The notes under the pieces were generated by a model. That model was not told the origin of the DNA. It was given only the letters and a program-made list of their open reading frames with translations, and made no database searches. From Acidimicrobiia bacterium (GTDB lineage: Bacteria > Actinomycetota > Acidimicrobiia > Spongiisociales > UBA5794): 48,770 bases of DNA. Positions 8,235 through 15,004 of this stretch are shown one piece after another. Each line of letters begins with the position of its first letter. Position 1 is the first letter of the stretch. The DNA is taken from contig JANTHO010000013.1 in assembly GCA_024762335.1 (NCBI GenBank), positions 1 through 48,770 of the forward strand, written 5' to 3'. Made by a program: the position numbers and the translations under genes.

Positions 8235-8879
8235 TCAGCCGGTGGTCGGGGTCCAACCGCTCGGGCCCGGCTCCTCCCGGTCTCCGACGGTGAGACCCGT
8301 GGCAGATCCGTCGATCGAGATCGTTTCCTCTTCGGGCCACAGCCCTGCGGCGACCGCGACCGATGTACGCGCATGTTTGGTGGATCCCCACTGCACGTAG
8401 TCGATCATCGCATCCGGATTGCCGAAATCTCCGCTTCGGTACAGCCCGATCTCGCCCGATGCGCTCGCGAGCGGCGGCAGCAACCCTGCCGCCGGAACGA
8501 CGAGCTTCGGATCGGCATCTTCGGCGACACTGACGATGAGTGCGGATCCGGGCGCCAGCACGGTGGATGGGAGTTCGAGGTAGTAGGGGTCGATCGCAAG
8601 CCAGATTCCGGTGAGGTGGCCGGCGTCGGGTCCGAGATTGCCGACTTCGATGGTGGTCTGATCGCCGAACACGACGCTGCCGATGATGAGACGGGCATTC
8701 CCCGTGACAATCGTGGTCGAGGTCGGTTCGGTGGCGGTCGTCTCATCTCCCTGGGCAACCGACGAAGTCGTCGAGACCAACGGCGCCGGCTCAAGTGTGG
8801 ATGTCGAAGACGCGTCCGGGTTTGTTCCGCCGGTGCAGGAGGCGAGCAGGAGAGCAACGACGATCACAGCGACTTTCAC
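8235..8879 (-). CDS. Lipoprotein with a lamin-tail-like domain
   Basis: About 214 residues. The signal peptide ends in the lipobox LASC, so the protein should be diacylated and anchored outside the membrane. A Ser/Thr-rich linker (about 20-60) follows. The C-terminal half has the pattern of a lamin-tail (LTD) beta-sandwich: a GSVVFGDQTTIEVGNLG strand pair, then GIWLAIDPYYLELP, and a closing DYVQWGS. LTD domains often occur on secreted bacterial proteins, but their role is poorly defined. I chose GTG 8879 because the -10 element TAGGCT at 8892-8887 lies 7 nt upstream; TTG 8885 is the longer option. It lies 10 bp downstream of fetB in the same direction. Confidence 0.75.
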   Translation of the reverse strand: MKVAVIVVALLLASCTGGTNPDASSTSTLEPAPLVSTTSSVAQGDETTATEPTSTTIVTGNARLIIGSVVFGDQTTIEVGNLGPDAGHLTGIWLAIDPYYLELPSTVLAPGSALIVSVAEDADPKLVVPAAGLLPPLASASGEIGLYRSGDFGNPDAMIDYVQWGSTKHARTSVAVAAGLWPEEETISIDGSATGLTVGDREEPGPSGWTPTTG

Positions 8880-8886
8880 GCGCAAC

Positions 8887-8892
8887 AGCCTA
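8887..8892 (-). promoter_or_regulatory. Putative -10 for the lipoprotein, overlapping the fetB stop
   Basis: TAGGCT on the minus strand includes the TAG stop of fetB and lies 7 nt before GTG 8879. This suggests a leaderless transcript that starts independently of fetB. Confidence 0.4.
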
Positions 8893-9666
8893 TCGGTTCT
8901 CCGGGAGATGAACGGCTCGCTGGTCCGGCGTGAAGAGCATCCGGCTCAGACCGAGTGCAACGGTGCTGGAGGCCACAGCGACGGAGCCGAGGACGAGGTA
9001 CATGACGACGATCTGAACCCGAACGGCCTCGAGCGGATCCACGCCCGCGAGGATGAGGCCGGTCATGGCGCCCGGAAGGAACACGATGCCGACGGCCTTC
9101 GTGGTTTCGATCTGCGGAACGAGAGCCGTGCGGAGCGATGACCGGAGATACGGGCGGAACGCGTCCTGGGCCTTGAACCCCAGCGCAAGCCGGATCTCGA
9201 TCAACGCTCGGTTGTCCTGGAACTCGGCGACGATACGGGTCGCGACGAGGACCGTCGCCGTCATCGAGTTGCCGATCATCATCCCGGCAAGGGGCACAAG
9301 CGTTCGCGGCTCGAGCGGAAACACACGAAGTCCGAACAGCAGGCCGAGGATCACCAGAGATGTCACAGCGAACGCGGCGAGCGCCAGCCGGCGAACGTGC
9401 GGGACTTCGGGGGCGCGTCTGGCGACGACGTCGGCGGCAAACGGCAGCATCAGGAGGACCCACGCGAACGACCACCAGATCGAACTCGCGGGACGAAGTA
9501 GGAAAGCGAGAACGACTCCGACCGCCAGGAGTTGGACGAGTGCGCGGACCGATGCCCACAGGATTCGGCGTTCGAGACCCAGATGCTGTCGCATGGAGAG
9601 GAGGACGGCGATCAGGACGAGCGACGATGCCAGGGCGAGACCGATGAACGAAACGTTGCTTGTCAC
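8890..9666 (-). CDS. fetB: FetB-like (UPF0014) ABC permease
   Basis: About 258 residues with six or seven predicted membrane helices. The signature region PGAMTGLILAGVDPLEAVRVQI and the upstream GMMIGNSMTATVL match the UPF0014/FetB family, whose E. coli member pairs with the ATPase FetA and is linked to iron export and peroxide resistance. No FetA-like ATPase lies beside it here, so the partner must be encoded elsewhere. I chose GTG 9666: a -10-like GATACT (9679-9674) lies 7 nt upstream, and helix 1 starts a few residues later. Longer starts up to 9807 would run across the promoter region of the divergent fusion gene. The gene symbol is by family similarity only. Confidence 0.82.
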   Translation of the reverse strand: MTSNVSFIGLALASSLVLIAVLLSMRQHLGLERRILWASVRALVQLLAVGVVLAFLLRPASSIWWSFAWVLLMLPFAADVVARRAPEVPHVRRLALAAFAVTSLVILGLLFGLRVFPLEPRTLVPLAGMMIGNSMTATVLVATRIVAEFQDNRALIEIRLALGFKAQDAFRPYLRSSLRTALVPQIETTKAVGIVFLPGAMTGLILAGVDPLEAVRVQIVVMYLVLGSVAVASSTVALGLSRMLFTPDQRAVHLPENR

Positions 9667-9698
9667 AATCCGCAGTATCGACGATATCGTGCGTCTGC

Positions 9699-9704
9699 GA
9701 GAAT
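9699..9704 (+). promoter_or_regulatory. Putative extended -10 for the GNAT/acyl-CoA-ligase gene
   Basis: TGC followed by GAGAAT gives an extended -10. A start near 9711 would leave a leader of about 25 nt containing AAAGGGG before GTG 9736. The CBS-BON gene has a similar TGC-CAGAAT. Confidence 0.35.
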
Positions 9705-9735
9705 TCTGACGACACCGACGATCAAAGGGGTCCGC

Positions 9736-12495
9736 GTGACCGACCACATCGAAGCATTCCTCACGGTACCCGAGCCGCCGCCCGGCTATCCGGCCGAGTG
9801 GGTACAAGACGCTGTGATGCGAGACGGCGAAACGATCCGCATCAGGCCGATCGCCCCCATCGATCGCGACGCACTTCAGACGATGGTGCGGGGGCTCTCA
9901 CGTCAGAGCACCTACTTCCGATTCTTCCGGGTGAAGGAGGAGCTCGAGCCCGAAGAACTCGATCGCTTCACCCAGCTCGACTACGAGAACGCGATGGCGT
10001 TCGTTGCCATCCGCGACGGTCGGCTCATCGGCGTCGGCCGCTACAACAGGCGGGAAGACGAACCCACGATCGCTGAAGCGGCGTTCGCTGTGGCCGACGA
10101 GTATCAACAAATGGGCATCGGGACGCTGTTGCTGTACCGCCTCACGGCGTACGCCAGGAGCAAGGGGATCGAGGGGTTCCGGGCCTATCTGCTTGCCGAC
10201 AACCACGTGATGATGCGTGTGTTCCGTTCCTCCGGGTACGGGGTCAAGCGGCACCTCGAAGAGGGTGTCTACACGGTGTCGTTCCCAACCGAGGAGTCGG
10301 AGGAGAGCACCGCCGTGCGCGATGAACGTGAGAAGCGCGCCGCGGCGAAGTCCATGATGCCACTGATGGCTCCGCAGTCCGTCGCCGTCATCGGAGCGAG
10401 TCGGAACCCGGCCTCGATCGGTGGACGCCTCTTCAACAATCTGATCAACGGGGATTTCACCGGGCCGGTATATCCGGTCAACCCGAAGTCGCCGGTCGTC
10501 CGATCGGTCGCGGCATATCCGACGGTTCTCGATATTCCAGGAAACCTCGATCTCGCCTTCATCGTCGTCTCGTCTAAGTATGTGATTGACGCTGTGAAGC
10601 AGTGCATCGAGAAGGGCGTCCGGGCTCTCGTCGTTATCTCTGCAGGGTTCTCTGAGGTCGGCGGAGCGGGCGCCGCGCTCGAACAGGAATTGCTCGATCT
10701 CGTGCGATCTGCCGGAATCCGCATGGTGGGACCCAACTGCATGGGGCTGATCAACACCGATCCGGCGGTGAGCCTCGACGGCCAGTTCGGTCCGATTCGC
10801 CCGCCGAGGGGCAACGTGGCGATCTCCTCCCAGTCGGGTGCACTCGGATTGGCCATTCTGGACTACGCGGCCCGTCACAACATTGGCATTTCGACGTTCG
10901 TCTCCGTGGGAAATCTCGCCGACGTGTCCGGCGACGACCTACTCCTCTACTGGGAGGACGACCCGTCGACCGATGTGATCCTCCTCTACATGGAGTCGTT
11001 CGGGAAGGCGAGACGTTTTGCCAGATTCGCCAGGAGGATCGCCAGGAAGAAGCCGATCGTCGCAGTGAAATCCGGGAGGACGGCATCCGGGGCGCGAGCC
11101 GCAAGCAGTCACACCGGATCGCTCGCGAGCCTCGACGTCGCCGTCGATGCGCTCTTCCATCAGACCGGGGTGATTCGCGTCGACACGCTCGAGCAACTGT
11201 TCGATGTGACGAGCTTGCTGTCGAACGAGCCGATTCCGAAGGGCCGCCGCGTCGGCATCGTGACGAACGCCGGCGGTCCGGCGATTCTCGCCGTCGACGC
11301 GCTCGAGTCTCGCGGGCTCGAAGTTCCTGTGCTCTCCGACGAGCTCCAGGAGAAGATCCAGAGCTTCCTCTCTCCAGAGGCAGCGGTGCGGAACCCGGTC
11401 GACATGATCGCCGCTGCCGGGGCGGCCGAGTATCGCCGGGTGCTTGAAGCGATGCTCGCCGCCGACGAGTTGGATGCCGTCATGGCCATCTACATCCCGG
11501 CCTCGCCGGTCGGTGTCGCCGAGATTCAGGCAACGATTCGCGAAGTGGGGGAGGCGAGTGGCGGCGACAAGACCTATCTGGCCGTGATCATGCAGTCCGG
11601 CAAGGTATCCGACGAGGCGCCGAAGGTCCGGTCGTCTGTGCCCGAATTCGCGTTCCCCGAGCGGGCCGCCCGGGCGCTGCACGACGCCGTGCGGTACGGC
11701 GAGTTCCTCGACCGACCGGAGGGCGAGATCCCCGTGTACGACGACCTCGATCCGGAACGAGCACGGAACGCTCTCGATGCGGCTCTCGACGGCATGGGGC
11801 GGGACGGCGGATGGCTGGATCCCGATACGGTCGACGTCGTACTCGAGTCCTACGGTCTCCGCGTTCCAGCATCGGCCGTCGTCGAAACGGAAGATGAAGC
11901 GGTGGCACGTGCCGATGCGATCGGCGGTCCGGTCGTTCTCAAAGTCGTCTCCCCATCAGCGCTCCACAAATCCGACGTGGGAGGTGTCGTGCTCGACATC
12001 GAAGGCGAAGAGGCGGTCCGGTCGGCGTATCGCCAGGTCACCGCGGCGGTGCCGGACCCTGAAGGAGTCCTCATCCAGGAGTACGTGTCCGGCGGGCACG
12101 AAATCCTCATCGGGATGGTCGAAGATCCGAACTTCGGCCCACTCGTCGTCTTCGGTCTCGGCGGCGTATTCGTCGAATTGATCGGGGACGTTGCGTTCCG
12201 GATTCATCCGCTCACCGATCTCGACGTCGACGACATGCTCCGCTCGGTCAAGTCGGCGCGTCTCCTCGAGGGGTATCGCGGAGAGGAGCCCGGTGACGTC
12301 GCTGCTGTCAAGGATGCACTTCTCCGGGTGTCTGCGATGATCGAGGACCTTCCTGAAATGGTCGAGATGGACATGAACCCCGTGAAAGTCGGTCGCCCCG
12401 GTGACGGTGTCCGTGTCGTCGACGCCAGGATCAAAGTCAAGCCGGACATGGGAGCATTCGATCCGGCACGCACCGACTTCCCGACGGCGCTGTAG
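9736..12495 (+). CDS. GNAT acetyltransferase / NDP-forming acyl-CoA synthetase fusion (Pat-like, reversed order)
   Basis: A 919-residue fusion. Residues about 30-185 are a GNAT domain with the acetyl-CoA loop QQMGIGTLL. Residues about 205-330 are a CoA-binding Rossmann domain (AVIGASRNPASIGG). Residues about 345-500 are a succinyl-CoA-synthetase-like domain with SSHTGSLASLD, whose His459 matches the phospho-histidine of ADP-forming acetyl-CoA synthetases. Residues about 690-919 are an ATP-grasp domain (KVVSPSALHKSDVGGV). Enterobacterial Pat lysine acyltransferases have the opposite domain order; the GNAT-first order is known in actinobacteria. Likely roles are protein lysine acetylation, acyl-CoA formation, or both. 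GTG 9736 is supported by AAAGGGG upstream; longer readings back to 9532 overlap the divergent fetB. Confidence 0.9.
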   Translation: MTDHIEAFLTVPEPPPGYPAEWVQDAVMRDGETIRIRPIAPIDRDALQTMVRGLSRQSTYFRFFRVKEELEPEELDRFTQLDYENAMAFVAIRDGRLIGVGRYNRREDEPTIAEAAFAVADEYQQMGIGTLLLYRLTAYARSKGIEGFRAYLLADNHVMMRVFRSSGYGVKRHLEEGVYTVSFPTEESEESTAVRDEREKRAAAKSMMPLMAPQSVAVIGASRNPASIGGRLFNNLINGDFTGPVYPVNPKSPVVRSVAAYPTVLDIPGNLDLAFIVVSSKYVIDAVKQCIEKGVRALVVISAGFSEVGGAGAALEQELLDLVRSAGIRMVGPNCMGLINTDPAVSLDGQFGPIRPPRGNVAISSQSGALGLAILDYAARHNIGISTFVSVGNLADVSGDDLLLYWEDDPSTDVILLYMESFGKARRFARFARRIARKKPIVAVKSGRTASGARAASSHTGSLASLDVAVDALFHQTGVIRVDTLEQLFDVTSLLSNEPIPKGRRVGIVTNAGGPAILAVDALESRGLEVPVLSDELQEKIQSFLSPEAAVRNPVDMIAAAGAAEYRRVLEAMLAADELDAVMAIYIPASPVGVAEIQATIREVGEASGGDKTYLAVIMQSGKVSDEAPKVRSSVPEFAFPERAARALHDAVRYGEFLDRPEGEIPVYDDLDPERARNALDAALDGMGRDGGWLDPDTVDVVLESYGLRVPASAVVETEDEAVARADAIGGPVVLKVVSPSALHKSDVGGVVLDIEGEEAVRSAYRQVTAAVPDPEGVLIQEYVSGGHEILIGMVEDPNFGPLVVFGLGGVFVELIGDVAFRIHPLTDLDVDDMLRSVKSARLLEGYRGEEPGDVAAVKDALLRVSAMIEDLPEMVEMDMNPVKVGRPGDGVRVVDARIKVKPDMGAFDPARTDFPTAL

Positions 12496-12528
12496 CGACC
12501 GTGCCGTGCGTGCGGCATCCCGGCATGC

Positions 12529-12534
12529 CAGAAT
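12529..12534 (+). promoter_or_regulatory. Putative extended -10 of the CBS-BON gene
   Basis: TGC followed by CAGAAT. A start near 12541 gives a leader of about 24 nt with GAGAGG ahead of GTG 12565. Confidence 0.35.
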
Positions 12535-12564
12535 GATGCCAGACACCGAGGAGAGGGACGAGAC

Positions 12565-13188
12565 GTGCAGGTCGTAGACCTCATGACGACAGATGTGATC
12601 ACCGTTTCCCCTGAGACGGGGATCCGTGACGCCGCACGGCTGATGTTTCGGAACCACGTCAGCGGTCTGCCCGTAACGGCACCCGATGGAACGCTCTGCG
12701 GCATCATCACCGAGGCCGACTTTCTCCGAATGGAGGTTGACCGTCACGAAGGTGTGACCGGGATCCGAGAGACCGTCGGCGAGGTGATGTCGGAAGGAGT
12801 CGTGACCACCGGACCGGAGACGGAGATCTACGACGCAGCGAAGATGATGACGTTCCAGGACATCAAACGCATTCCGGTCATCGACGAGGACGGCCGCCTC
12901 CTGGGAATCATCTCGCGCGCCGATATCGTGTCGGTGTTCACGAGGCCGGATGACGTGATCGAGGACGAGATTCGTGAGGACCTGATCCGCCGCGTACTGT
13001 TCATCGACCCCGATCAGATGGACGTTGGCGTCTCACGCGGCGTCGTGACGTTCACCGGTACCGTCGGGACCGAGAACGAGGCCCGTCTGCTCTCCGAGCT
13101 GGCATCGAGACTCGACGGGGTGCTCCGGGTCGAAAGCGACCTCTCGTGGCGTCACGCGGGCGACGCGCCGGAAGCCGGCCGCCGGTAG
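12565..13188 (+). CDS. CBS-pair and BON domain protein
   Basis: A 207-residue soluble protein. Two CBS motifs cover residues 1-60 and 72-128, with the repeated pattern of VMSEGVVTTGPETEI and RIPVIDEDGRLLGIISRAD. Together they form a Bateman module that usually binds adenine nucleotides. A BON domain follows at about 140-195 (VGVSRGVVTFTGTVGTENEA). CBS-BON proteins are common in actinobacteria and are often linked to stress or dormancy, but no specific reaction is known. The GTG start is preceded by GAGAGG. It follows the GNAT/acyl-CoA-ligase gene by 69 bp, with a promoter-like element in the gap, so it may be co-regulated rather than strictly co-transcribed. Confidence 0.87.
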   Translation: MQVVDLMTTDVITVSPETGIRDAARLMFRNHVSGLPVTAPDGTLCGIITEADFLRMEVDRHEGVTGIRETVGEVMSEGVVTTGPETEIYDAAKMMTFQDIKRIPVIDEDGRLLGIISRADIVSVFTRPDDVIEDEIREDLIRRVLFIDPDQMDVGVSRGVVTFTGTVGTENEARLLSELASRLDGVLRVESDLSWRHAGDAPEAGRR

Positions 13189-13200
13189 CATTCCCAACCG

Positions 13201-14514
13201 ATGATTCTCGACCGAGACCTCGATCTCCGCGCTGCCCTCACTCCCGGACCCAACGGGATTCGATTCGCCGTCGTACCGACCGAAACCGACCCCCTCACGT
13301 TCGTTCGCTCAGGGGGCGACGGGTTCGAAGGAGTGTTCTACTTCTCCTCGCCCGACGGTGCGGCGATCGGAGGGCTCGGAGTCGCCTCGAAACTGTCCTT
13401 CTCCGGATCTGAACGGTTCGCTCGCCTGTGGTCCTCATTCGAGGACTGGGCACTTCCCTCGCCGTTCCGGGCATTCGCAGGATTCTCATTCTCACCGGAT
13501 GGGCCATCTTCCGACGCATGGTCATCGTTCGGATCGGCCGACGCCGTTCTCCCGATCGCGACGGTCCTTCGCAGGGGTGACGAGTCCCTTCTCCTACTCG
13601 CAGTCCCCCCTGGTGTAGATGAGCAGGACATTCAGACACGGCTGGTGTCGATGACGGATCCGGGCAGGGCACCGTATCCAAACCTGGGGGATCACACGCT
13701 CGAATCACACCCATCCGTCTCCGACTGGACGGCAGCCGTTGAAGAGGCGGTCGGGGCCATCGACGATGCCGCGATTGACAAAGTCGTGCTCGCTCGATCG
13801 GTTGTGGTCCGATCCGATTCGGCCCCCAACGGATTCGATCTCGTGAGCCATCTCGAGCGGTCGTACCGGCAGTGCTACGGCTTCGGATGGCGATCCAATG
13901 GTGCGACGTTCCTGGGAGCCAGTCCTGAGCTTCTCGTTCGCCTGAACGACGGAGAGGTCGTCTCGAACCCCCTCGCCGGTTCCGCGCGAAGGGGGGAGGG
14001 CGATGAGGAGGATCGGATCCTCGCGGAGGCGTTGATGCGGTCGGTGAAGGATCGCGTCGAGCATTCCTTCGTCGTCGATGATGTCGCAGACCGGCTTTCG
14101 CCGTTCGTGGAGTCGCTCGCCGTTCCCTCGCGACCCTCCCTGAAGAAGATGGCAACCGTTCAGCACCTCTCCACACGGATCACGGGAGCGGCACGCCGTG
14201 GAACACGCGTGCTCAACCTCGTCGGGGCCCTTCACCCAACGCCGGCGGTGGGTGGAACGCCCAGAGCCGAGGCCCAGGCGTTTATCGACAAGGTGGAGTC
14301 ATTCGATCGGGGATGGTATACGGGCGGCATCGGATGGTTCGATAGCGATGGCGACGGCGAATTCGCGATCGCTCTTCGGTGCGGCCTGCTCGAAGGCACC
14401 AGGGCTCACATCTTCGCGGGTGCCGGGATCGTCGCCGACTCGCACGCCGACCTCGAACTACTCGAAACGAGGCTCAAATTCCGCCCCATGCTCGAGCTGC
14501 TCGCCGCAACGTAG
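13201..14514 (+). CDS. menF: Isochorismate synthase
   Basis: A 437-residue enzyme of the chorismate-binding family. It converts chorismate to isochorismate, the first committed step of menaquinone synthesis. The C-terminal catalytic domain (about 170-430) shows IDKVVLARS with the catalytic-base lysine, FLGASPELLV, NPLAGSARRG, LSTRITG, LHPTPAVGGTP and GWYTGGIGW, all diagnostic of MenF/EntC-type enzymes. The N-terminal 160 residues are less conserved, as is usual. The start lies 12 bp after the CBS-BON stop; TAGCAT at 13186-13191 could be a -10. It is convergent with menD. Its last 18 codons and a few bases beyond recur as a diverged copy at 14928-14985. Confidence 0.93.
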   Translation: MILDRDLDLRAALTPGPNGIRFAVVPTETDPLTFVRSGGDGFEGVFYFSSPDGAAIGGLGVASKLSFSGSERFARLWSSFEDWALPSPFRAFAGFSFSPDGPSSDAWSSFGSADAVLPIATVLRRGDESLLLLAVPPGVDEQDIQTRLVSMTDPGRAPYPNLGDHTLESHPSVSDWTAAVEEAVGAIDDAAIDKVVLARSVVVRSDSAPNGFDLVSHLERSYRQCYGFGWRSNGATFLGASPELLVRLNDGEVVSNPLAGSARRGEGDEEDRILAEALMRSVKDRVEHSFVVDDVADRLSPFVESLAVPSRPSLKKMATVQHLSTRITGAARRGTRVLNLVGALHPTPAVGGTPRAEAQAFIDKVESFDRGWYTGGIGWFDSDGDGEFAIALRCGLLEGTRAHIFAGAGIVADSHADLELLETRLKFRPMLELLAAT

Positions 14515-14518
14515 CCGG
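14461..14518 (+). repeat. Direct repeat, copy 1: native menF 3' end
   Basis: The last 17 sense codons of menF, its stop and 4 following bases. The same 58 bp recurs at 14928-14985 with 53 of 58 bases identical, and similarity ends sharply upstream of the second copy. Confidence 0.9.
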
Positions 14519-14543
14519 GCCCCGGCGGTTCGCTTCTTCTCCT

Positions 14544-14617
14544 CTTCATTCTCCCTCGCCGGCCGAGGTGGGGGAGATGCCCGGAGGGCAGAGGGGGCCT
14601 CCCTTTCCTCCCCCTGA
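14544..14617 (+). repeat. GC-rich intergenic repeat, copy A
   Basis: Starts CTTCATTCTCCC and contains a degraded form of the hairpin arm. It continues with the core GATGCCCGGAGGGCAGAGGG, a C/T-rich tail and TGA. The core itself can fold as TGCCC-GGA-GGGCA (14578-14590). Near-identical to copy B over the core and tail. Confidence 0.88.
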
Positions 14618-14639
14618 TCCTGAATCCGCGGTTTCTCTG
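14607..14639 (+). repeat. Repeat side module (CCTGAATCCGCGGTTT type)
   Basis: 33 bp following copy A. The same module, with 28 of 33 bases identical, is at 20967-20999 on the minus strand. There it lies before, not after, the hairpin. Confidence 0.7.
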
Positions 14640-14734
14640 TTGGGAGAATCGCTCGCCCCCTGCGAACCGTGTCTCCCCGGGAGTGGAGCGGGCCCAGTGG
14701 GGAGCCCCCCTGCGTCGTCGCTTCGCTCCTCCGC

Positions 14735-14761
14735 GTCCCCCCGCCGTTCCGTCGGGGGGAC
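14735..14761. repeat. Hairpin with 9-bp G/C stem
   Basis: GTCCCCCCG (14735-14743) pairs perfectly with CGGGGGGAC (14753-14761) around a 9-nt loop. No T-run follows on either strand, so it is not a classical intrinsic terminator. Confidence 0.75.
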
Positions 14762-14831
14762 AGGTGAAGGGGACGACAGCCGAGGTTCTCTCCGTCACCT
14801 CACGGGGTGCAAGACATCCCCTGCGGCCTTT

Positions 14832-14903
14832 CTTCATTCTCCCCCACCGCCGAGGTGGGGGAGATGCCCGGAGGGCAGAGGGGGCCTCCCTTTCCTCCCC
14901 TGA
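14832..14903 (+). repeat. GC-rich intergenic repeat, copy B
   Basis: Carries the intact hairpin CTCCCCCACC (14839-14848) with GGTGGGGGAG (14854-14863) and a 5-nt loop. The GATGCCCGGAGGGCAG core and a C/T-rich tail follow. Confidence 0.9.
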
Positions 14904-14927
14904 GGGGGAGGAAGAGTCCGTGAAGCG

Positions 14928-14985
14928 CTCGAGACGAGGCTCAAATTCTGCCCGATCCTCGAACTGCTCGCCGCAACGTAGCCGG
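14928..14985 (+). repeat. menF (fragment): Direct repeat, copy 2: diverged duplicate of menF 3' end
   Basis: Same 58 bp as 14461-14518 with five substitutions. Read in the menF frame it encodes 17 residues and a TAG stop. Three of the five changes are silent; the others give Arg to Cys and Met to Ile. It has no upstream coding sequence and ends 19 bp before the end of menD. Confidence 0.88.
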
Positions 14986-15004
14986 ATCCCGGAGCGCCGT
15001 GCCT

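Larger units (their letters stand above)
14515..15004. other. Gene-free island between convergent menF and menD
   Basis: 490 bp without a credible gene. It holds two direct copies of a GC-rich repeat (14544-14617 and 14832-14903), a separate 9-bp-stem hairpin at 14735-14761, and the duplicate menF tail at 14928-14985. Open readings across it are low-complexity translations of the repeat, with peptides such as EVGEMPGGQRG, and lack start signals. The paired menF tails suggest that about 467 bp was inserted between the original menF and menD ends. Confidence 0.8.

Noticed and set aside
9532-9735. N-terminal extension of the GNAT/acyl-CoA-ligase fusion
   Set aside because: It would run through the divergent fetB start. 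GTG 9736 has AAAGGGG upstream and precedes the conserved domain.
14735-14761. Intrinsic terminator
   Set aside because: The stem is strong but no T-run follows on either strand.
14544-14903. Possible CRISPR array
   Set aside because: Only two direct copies of about 70 bp lie 290 bp apart, with no regular spacers and no cas genes.
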